DNA from: Cryptomeria japonica
Lineage: Eukaryota; Streptophyta; Pinopsida; Cupressales; Cupressaceae
Direction: 5' to 3'
Assembly: GCF_030272615.1 (NCBI RefSeq)
Contig: NC_081411.1
Location: 826,820,897-826,884,896, forward strand
DNA: 64,000 bases
In this document: in pieces, positions 58,960 through 64,000 of the stretch
Layout of the letters: each line of letters opens with the position of its first letter
Position numbering within the stretch: position 1 is the stretch's first letter
Notes under the pieces: model-generated
Database searches by the model: none
What the model was told of the DNA's origin: nothing
The model's input: only the letters and a program-made list of their open reading frames with translations
Made by a program: the position numbers and the translations under genes

Positions 58960-59185
58960 AACACAAACGCGCTAAAAGAAGAAAATGACAAAGAAGTCAA
59001 AAGCACTCAAACATGTTCAATAGTGCCAAAATAGGATCAAAAGTGCTCAAACAATGTCAATAGCACTAAACTTGGTACAATAGCGCTGTTGTAAGAACAA
59101 TAGCACCATTGTAAGAACAATAGCGCTAGAACAACAAGTTACAATAGCACTACAACGTGATCAATAGCACTAAAGCGCAACCTGT
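58960..59185 (-). repeat. AGCGCTATTG motif array in gag-pol leader (Gypsy-2)
   Basis: About nine copies of CAATAGCGCT, CAATAGCACT or CAAAAGTGCT on the + strand; on the sense strand these read AGCGCTATTG. It is the inverted partner of the intron array at 43930-44275. Confidence 0.87.
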
Positions 59186-59267
59186 GTGTCAAGTTCAACA
59201 ATCAAACATGTTAGTTGTAAAAAAAAATTGTTTTTTAGGTGTTTAGGTTCACGTCGAGTTCACCAAA

Positions 59268-61336
59268 TGATGCTCTGCAAAAAGGGAAGGTTAGTCAATG
59301 ATATCAAGACACAAACAAGAAGAAAAGGCAAACCGTTAGTGTCAGAAATCACAACAAAATACTTTCCTACACAAGCATATCAAAAGAGATATCAAAAACA
59401 TGATAAAATATCTAACTAAGAAGGTAAATATGATGAGGCATCTCCAAATGCCTCCTAACATGCTCTTGGTTTCTTCTCCCTTGTTCCTCTCCTCTCCAAG
59501 TTCCAAAATAGTGTAGCTCTCAGCAGCTTTTTGCACTATGGATGCTTATGGAGGTTTGAGATTGAAGTATTTGCTCTAAATGTGAATAAAAAGCTAATAC
59601 TATGCTATTGATACTAAAATGATTTATTTTAACCAAAATGACAATATATGAGTTGATTATGCTAAAATGCTCTCTCAAAATGCCTATAGCTTAAATGCAT
59701 ACAAGTTTTCAGGATCTAGATTATGAAGAAATGGGCTCCATTTATAGGAAAAATGGAGCAATGGATGGTTGAGATTGAGCAATCTCAACAAGGGTTAGGA
59801 TTGAATGATCTGAGATCCAATGACTATAGGAGGAAAAAACACAGGTGTCAGCAGTCTGCTTCTTATTCATCAGGAAGTTCATTGTTAGATGATAGTGATA
59901 GCAGTGATAAAAAGAAGAAAAAACACAAACGGCGAAGACCTATATCTTATTCACCACAAAGTTCGCCTTTGGTTGATATTGACAATTATGACAATTATAA
60001 GGGCTTGGGTCAGCGTGAGCAGAAACACAAAGGTGGTTCTAATTCTGTGTCATGCAGTCAAGATTTATAGGACTGAAAGCTATTTGAGCCAGGAACGATT
60101 GTTATGTATAGATTAACCCCTTGCTAATATTTCTTATGCATCAACAATTGGTGCTATAGCCTAACCAATCATCTGGACAACTTTTGTCTGGACTACTCCT
60201 ATGCAGGTGTTCTTCTGATGTGGGTGAGGAACAAGGATCTAGGAGGTTCGTTCTCCAAGTAATTGATGTGTGAAGGACCTTTATATGACATTGTTTTGGC
60301 TTGTGGCCGAGTATGCAAAACAAGCATACAATTTCCTTGCAGGTTGGAATTTGGATTGTGGGGGACAGCTGATGACCAACTTGCAACTGATTCTCTCGTA
60401 TATCATATATAGGTAGCCATACTGGCCATGGATGGTTGAGATTGAGAAATCTCAACAAGGGTCCGGATTGAATAATCTGAGATCCATGTGAGGGCTTTCA
60501 ACCTAATCCTAGGATGACAAGTGTCAATGTGAGATAGGTTGAGAGGAGAGGGAATAATCATTAAATGCTTGACATGACTTTGGGAGTTAAGGTTAAGGTT
60601 AGTTGAATGAATAAACTCTTTATTCAAAGAATAAAGCTTTTATCCAATGGATAAACTCTTGTGCAAAGGCAAGAGGGATAAATATGGTCAAAGCAATAAA
60701 TGCTTGAGGAGACCCATGAGTGCAAGTTGAAATAACCATAAATGGTTATGTAAGAGCCATTAATGGTCATGTAAGAGCCATTAGTGGTTTTGGAAGACTT
60801 TGGAGGTTAAATTGTTGAACACACAACATTTAATGCTTTTCAAAGACTTTGGAGTCTTTGAGAAGTGACTTAAAGTTGCTTAGGAATGTGATAATAATTA
60901 GAGAATGGATTAGGCTAATTAGGAAGGGGTTAGAAGAATCTAGAAGGGGTTTAGGAATGCAAGTGGGTTTGGTGGGTGAGGGAAAATAGGATTTTATTAA
61001 AGTAAAAATTCATTTATCTCAATAAATGTGTGCAAGTTGCATTTGTAGGAAAATGCAAGTGGGGGGGGATAATGATTTAAATAAATGTTTTCTTTAATTT
61101 ATTTAAAAGAGGAAAAAGGGGGATTTAATTAAATAAATAGATTTATTCATTTAATTGATTTGAATTTGGTTTAATGAATTAATTAAAATAAATTGAATAA
61201 TTTAGCTAATTAATAGGAGAATGTTTGGAGATGAATCAATTAAATATTAATTTAATTAACTGATGGCTAGTGGATTTTTAATCAAATAAATAGGAAATAT
61301 TCATTTAATTAAATTGGACAGATTTATGTGACTACA
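59268..61336 (-). mobile_element. 5' LTR of Gypsy-2
   Basis: A 2069-bp LTR, TGATGCTCTG...GTGACTACA. A minus-strand TATAAATG box at 59739-59746 is the likely promoter. It contains the same ~607-bp insert as the left LTR, at about 59821-60427. Confidence 0.9.
59821..60427 (+). other. Foreign ~607-bp insert in the right Gypsy-2 LTR
   Basis: In this copy the Ser/Lys-rich frame is open from the LTR into the insert (frame 59723-60070): RRKKHRCQQSASYSSG, a DDSDSSDKKKKKHKRRR stretch, then VDIDNYDNYKGLGQ. LTR sequence around GGATGGTTGAGATTGAG is duplicated on both sides. Presence in both LTRs means it was captured before the last transposition. Confidence 0.6.
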
Positions 61337-61341
61337 AATAT
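61337..61341. other. Target-site duplication AATAT, right copy (Gypsy-2)
   Basis: AATAT directly after the right LTR end CTACA, matching 41271-41275. Confidence 0.65.
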
Positions 61342-62278
61342 ATTAATATCATAACTTATTAAAATCAGATATCTGATTATAGCAGATATTTGATATTATC
61401 GAATATTCGATTTCTTTGACATAAATTTCAAATTTTGAAATTTGGCTCTGGAATGCTTTGGGCCTTGGCTTGGAAATGACAAGCCTGCAAAGTCAACTTA
61501 AAAAAATGTGTTTTTGAGTGTTCTTTGATTTTCTAGACTTCGCACTAGCGGCTGACGACTTTTCTTTAGCTAAAACCGATAAAACAAAAAGGGGTTTTTA
61601 AGGACGTTCTCAACTTTCCAACAATATAAGGTTTGTCTTATTTTGACTTTAATAAATAATTATTATTTATTTTCTAATTGAATTCTGACTAAAGTCATGA
61701 TTGATAGGCTGATTAAATACACCCATAACTTTCAAACAATATCATATTTTTTGAATCTGAAACATGTGTCACACTCTATGCTTCGTCTACTATAGGAAAA
61801 AAAATTGAATTTCATAAATTTTAGACCAAGTTAACGTGGTCAGATGTAAGAGTTTTTGAATTTCCGAAAAGTTGCAGTAAAAAAATCATAATTAATTATT
61901 TACTCAACAAAAAATTACAAAAAATATGTGTCATATCCGGACATGAGTCTACTACTTATATTATAAATTTTATTAAAAAAATGACGATTTAATTGTGATT
62001 AGGGTGGTCAGACATACACCCACTTCTTATCTTTTTCTTGAAATTTTAGTATCATTGCATTGAAATTTCAAATTTTCATCAAATTGATTTTTTTTTCCAA
62101 AAAAAATTAGTAGCTTAGAAACTACATTCAATTTGCTACAAATTCTCTTCTTACATATTTTTAAAATAATGTTCATAACTTATTCAAATTTTCATGTCAA
62201 GTTGCATAACTCTGATTTTCTGAAATTTCATTGCCACTTAAGGGCCCGTTTTGGCCCACCATGATCCTGCACATACCC
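61342..62278. other. AT-rich non-coding stretch
   Basis: About 940 bases without a gene, opening with the TATTAATAT-type sequence seen left of Gypsy-2. It has repeated TTTCAAATTTT and ACTTTC/CAACAATAT words but no recognisable element. Confidence 0.5.
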
Positions 62279-62576
62279 ATTTTGGGGATTTAAATAAATA
62301 TTTAAATGTGAGAGATGAGATTTAATTGAATAAATATGATTTATTTATTTAATTAATGGTTTGAATTTGGTTAAGTTTTTTAAATAAAATAAATAAAGTA
62401 AATTATTTTATTAAATAGACAAAGAGGGTTCAGTTCAATCAATTAAATATTAATTTAATTAATAGTTGAAACAAAGAGAGGATTAATTAATTGTGAATTC
62501 AATTAATAGTTGGATGAATGATAATTAAACAAATATAAAATTCATTTAATCAATTGGATAGAAATAGGTGTCTACA
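62279..62576 (-). mobile_element. Gypsy LTR fragment
   Basis: About 300 bases matching the inner 3' part of the LTRs described above (GGGATTTAAATAAATATT, TTTATTTATTTAATTAATGG) and ending GTGTCTACA at 62576. The rest of the LTR is absent. It is closest to the solo LTR at 34477-36301. Confidence 0.75.
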
Positions 62577-64000
62577 CTAGGAATAAAGCTATAGGCCCTT
62601 TTATAACTTAATAGAGGTTGGGGAACATGTTGATCACCTGTTGCATAAGATTGAGTTGGAACTTGCCTCAATGTCTTTATCATGTAACTCTTGTTAGAGG
62701 AATAACATGAACATAGTATTCTAGTCCATACCTAAGGGACTTTTCAGTCAGCTGAAAACATTCATGTCATTTTTGTTAATGCTAAAAAAATGGTGCAAAA
62801 AATAAAAGAGAAAAGCAATACACTACAATAAAAACTACATTTTATTTTGTGAATTAATTCTTTATTTTTTTAAGCACAAAAAAACACGAAGTGACAATTA
62901 AAATAGGTAAAGTATAATGAGATGATGGGATAATGTCCCCCTTATTGGACTTGAATCATTAATCCCTAGGACCATTACAAAAGTGATAGCTTGATCAAAC
63001 TCTAGCATGAAACTCTCTAAAGATCCCTTTAGTCTTAGCTTTTATTTTTCTAAGGATAGTAGGGATCATTGGGCGAATATGCTTATAACCATTAACACCA
63101 TGCAAAATTGTAAAGGCATTCACTATGTGAAAATTACTTATAATAACAAGTAGCACAGGCAAAAGTAGAACTTCACCATGGGTATTGTCACCAATAGAAC
63201 TAGGAGAATGATAGATTCTAATAAAATTATTAACTTGGCTTGTTGGTGCATGAATTAACACCATGCAATACCCTATGGGCATTCACTTTGTGAGGAATTA
63301 CTCATAACAAATAGTAGAGGCAAAATTAGAATTTCAAGTTATGGATTTTTCTGCATATGTTTAAATTCTTCAATAACTACCATGCTTATAACCATTAATG
63401 TTTTAATTAAAAAAAATTATATTTGGCTTGCTCCACCATCAAACAACTTTTGTTTTATGAACTTTGTGTGAATTTTAGGAGAGAGTATTTTGATTTTGTA
63501 TCTCATGTATCTTACCCAAGTATGCAAATTGTTTGCTCGGTACTTGTCTTATAACCTAGAAATTTGAATATTATAGTAGCTTCCTTGTGATTGGGATGGG
63601 AGAAATAGATAAATGGTTTGAAAAAGTCACTTTATGTCAATGCTAAATGATTTTACATTGTTGCATTCCATAAAAAGATTCTCAAAACCACTTTATCTAT
63701 AAGGGCCATTGGTTCTTTTTGGTCAATTTGGGCAACACTTGACCTTGAAATCTTCTATTTCTTGTGTTATTAGTGAAATATGTGCTGAGAGTTGTTTGTA
63801 TTTTAGTACTTACAAAATATTTATTTCCCAATTAAAGCCTTGCCAGAAAAGAATGAAGGTCATGCCTGTCTGTTTTTTAACATTATTATTGTATTGGTCA
63901 AATTCCCTAGGGAATGTGCTTAGATTAACTAATTTATTTGTTTTTGGTTCATGTAGCTTAGTGAAAACTTATGCCTTTGTGGTAAAATAGATTGTCTTGA
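62577..64000. other. Non-coding terminal stretch with a degenerate duplication
   Basis: No gene supported. A ~163-bp spaced duplication is visible: ATTAACACCATGCAA at 63091 and at 63254, each followed by GGCATTCAC and AATTACT..ATAA; GCTTATAACCATTAA occurs at about 63081 and 63385. The minus-strand 95-codon ORF at 62995-63282 falls in this duplication and has no recognisable domain. Confidence 0.5.

Larger units (their letters stand above)
57347..59267 (-). other. Gypsy-2 5' leader
   Basis: About 1.9 kb between the right LTR and the first ORF, with no supported coding. It contains words shared with the Gypsy-1 leader (ATGGTGAGTA, TCTTGGGAGC near 57895), the hairpin at 58400-58415 and the AGCGCTATTG array. 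The primer site next to the LTR reads TGGTGAACTCGACGTG on the minus strand (about 59251-59266). It differs from that of Gypsy-1, and the tRNA was not assigned. Confidence 0.6.
41276..61336 (-). mobile_element. Gypsy-2, Ty3/gypsy Tat-lineage retrotransposon
   Basis: A 20.06 kb element with gag-pol on the minus strand, 5' LTR on the right (59268-61336) and 3' LTR on the left (41276-43371). A polypurine tract lies inside the left LTR. Gene order and extra genes match Gypsy-1: leader array, small pre-gag ORF, gag-pol with G-patch and double RNase H, and an antisense spliced PMD gene. LTRs differ by only a few percent by eye, while coding regions carry many stops and two frameshifts. The first TG of the left LTR is changed to TC. 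Confidence 0.92.

Noticed and set aside
62995-63282. 95-codon minus-strand ORF
   Set aside because: Overlaps a degenerate direct duplication and shows no domain or conserved pattern.

Overview
This 64 kb window is intergenic plant nuclear DNA made almost entirely of nested, decayed LTR retrotransposons and simple repeats. The repeat content, the lack of any intact cellular gene and the AT-rich filler suggest a large, repeat-dense seed-plant genome, possibly a gymnosperm. The species cannot be named from sequence alone. No tRNA, rRNA, CRISPR or prokaryotic feature was seen.

Layout. (1) 1-25986: a Ty1/copia element (Copia-1, + strand, LTRs 14-1569 and 24436-25986). Between its leader and its coding region lies an 18.2 kb Ty3/gypsy element, Gypsy-1 (1694-19891, coding on - strand). 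(2) 25990-28198: the 3' half of a second copia element (Copia-2) with its 3' LTR; its 5' part is not in the window. (3) 28199-41275: a repeat complex made of a ~20 bp minisatellite, a purine-rich block, a short unique stretch with an 18-bp hairpin cluster, pyrimidine-rich blocks holding a solo gypsy LTR (34477-36301), an AT-rich stretch with a possible truncated gene 5' end, and a second block of the same minisatellite. (4) 41276-61336: a 20 kb Ty3/gypsy element, Gypsy-2 (coding on - strand), flanked by AATAT target-site duplications. (5) 61337-64000: AT-rich DNA with one LTR fragment and no gene.

Gypsy-1 and Gypsy-2 are diverged members of one group. Both encode a second, archaeal-type RNase H after the usual one, which is the hallmark of the plant Tat lineage. 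Both share an unusual architecture, read from the 5' LTR on the - strand: a leader with a short-motif array, a ~127-codon ORF, gag-protease-G-patch-RT-RNase H-aRNase H-integrase as one long frame, and a spacer. A separate gene then runs on the opposite strand from beside the 3' LTR. That antisense gene encodes a plant mobile domain (PMD) protein. In both elements it has a TATA-like box, a 25-codon first exon, a phase-0 intron and a long second exon with a glycine-rich and coiled-coil tail.

The most striking observation is that the PMD intron and the gag-pol leader of each element carry arrays of the same short motif in inverted orientation. The motif differs between elements (TAGCGCAT type in Gypsy-1, AGCGCTATTG type in Gypsy-2), but the two arrays within one element match although they lie about 12-15 kb apart. 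This could reflect protein-binding sites, RNA pairing or concerted evolution.

All coding regions are dead. Frames are largely preserved, but many codons that are Arg, Gln or Trp in the sister element have become stops, and several catalytic residues are changed, as expected from deamination of methylated cytosines.
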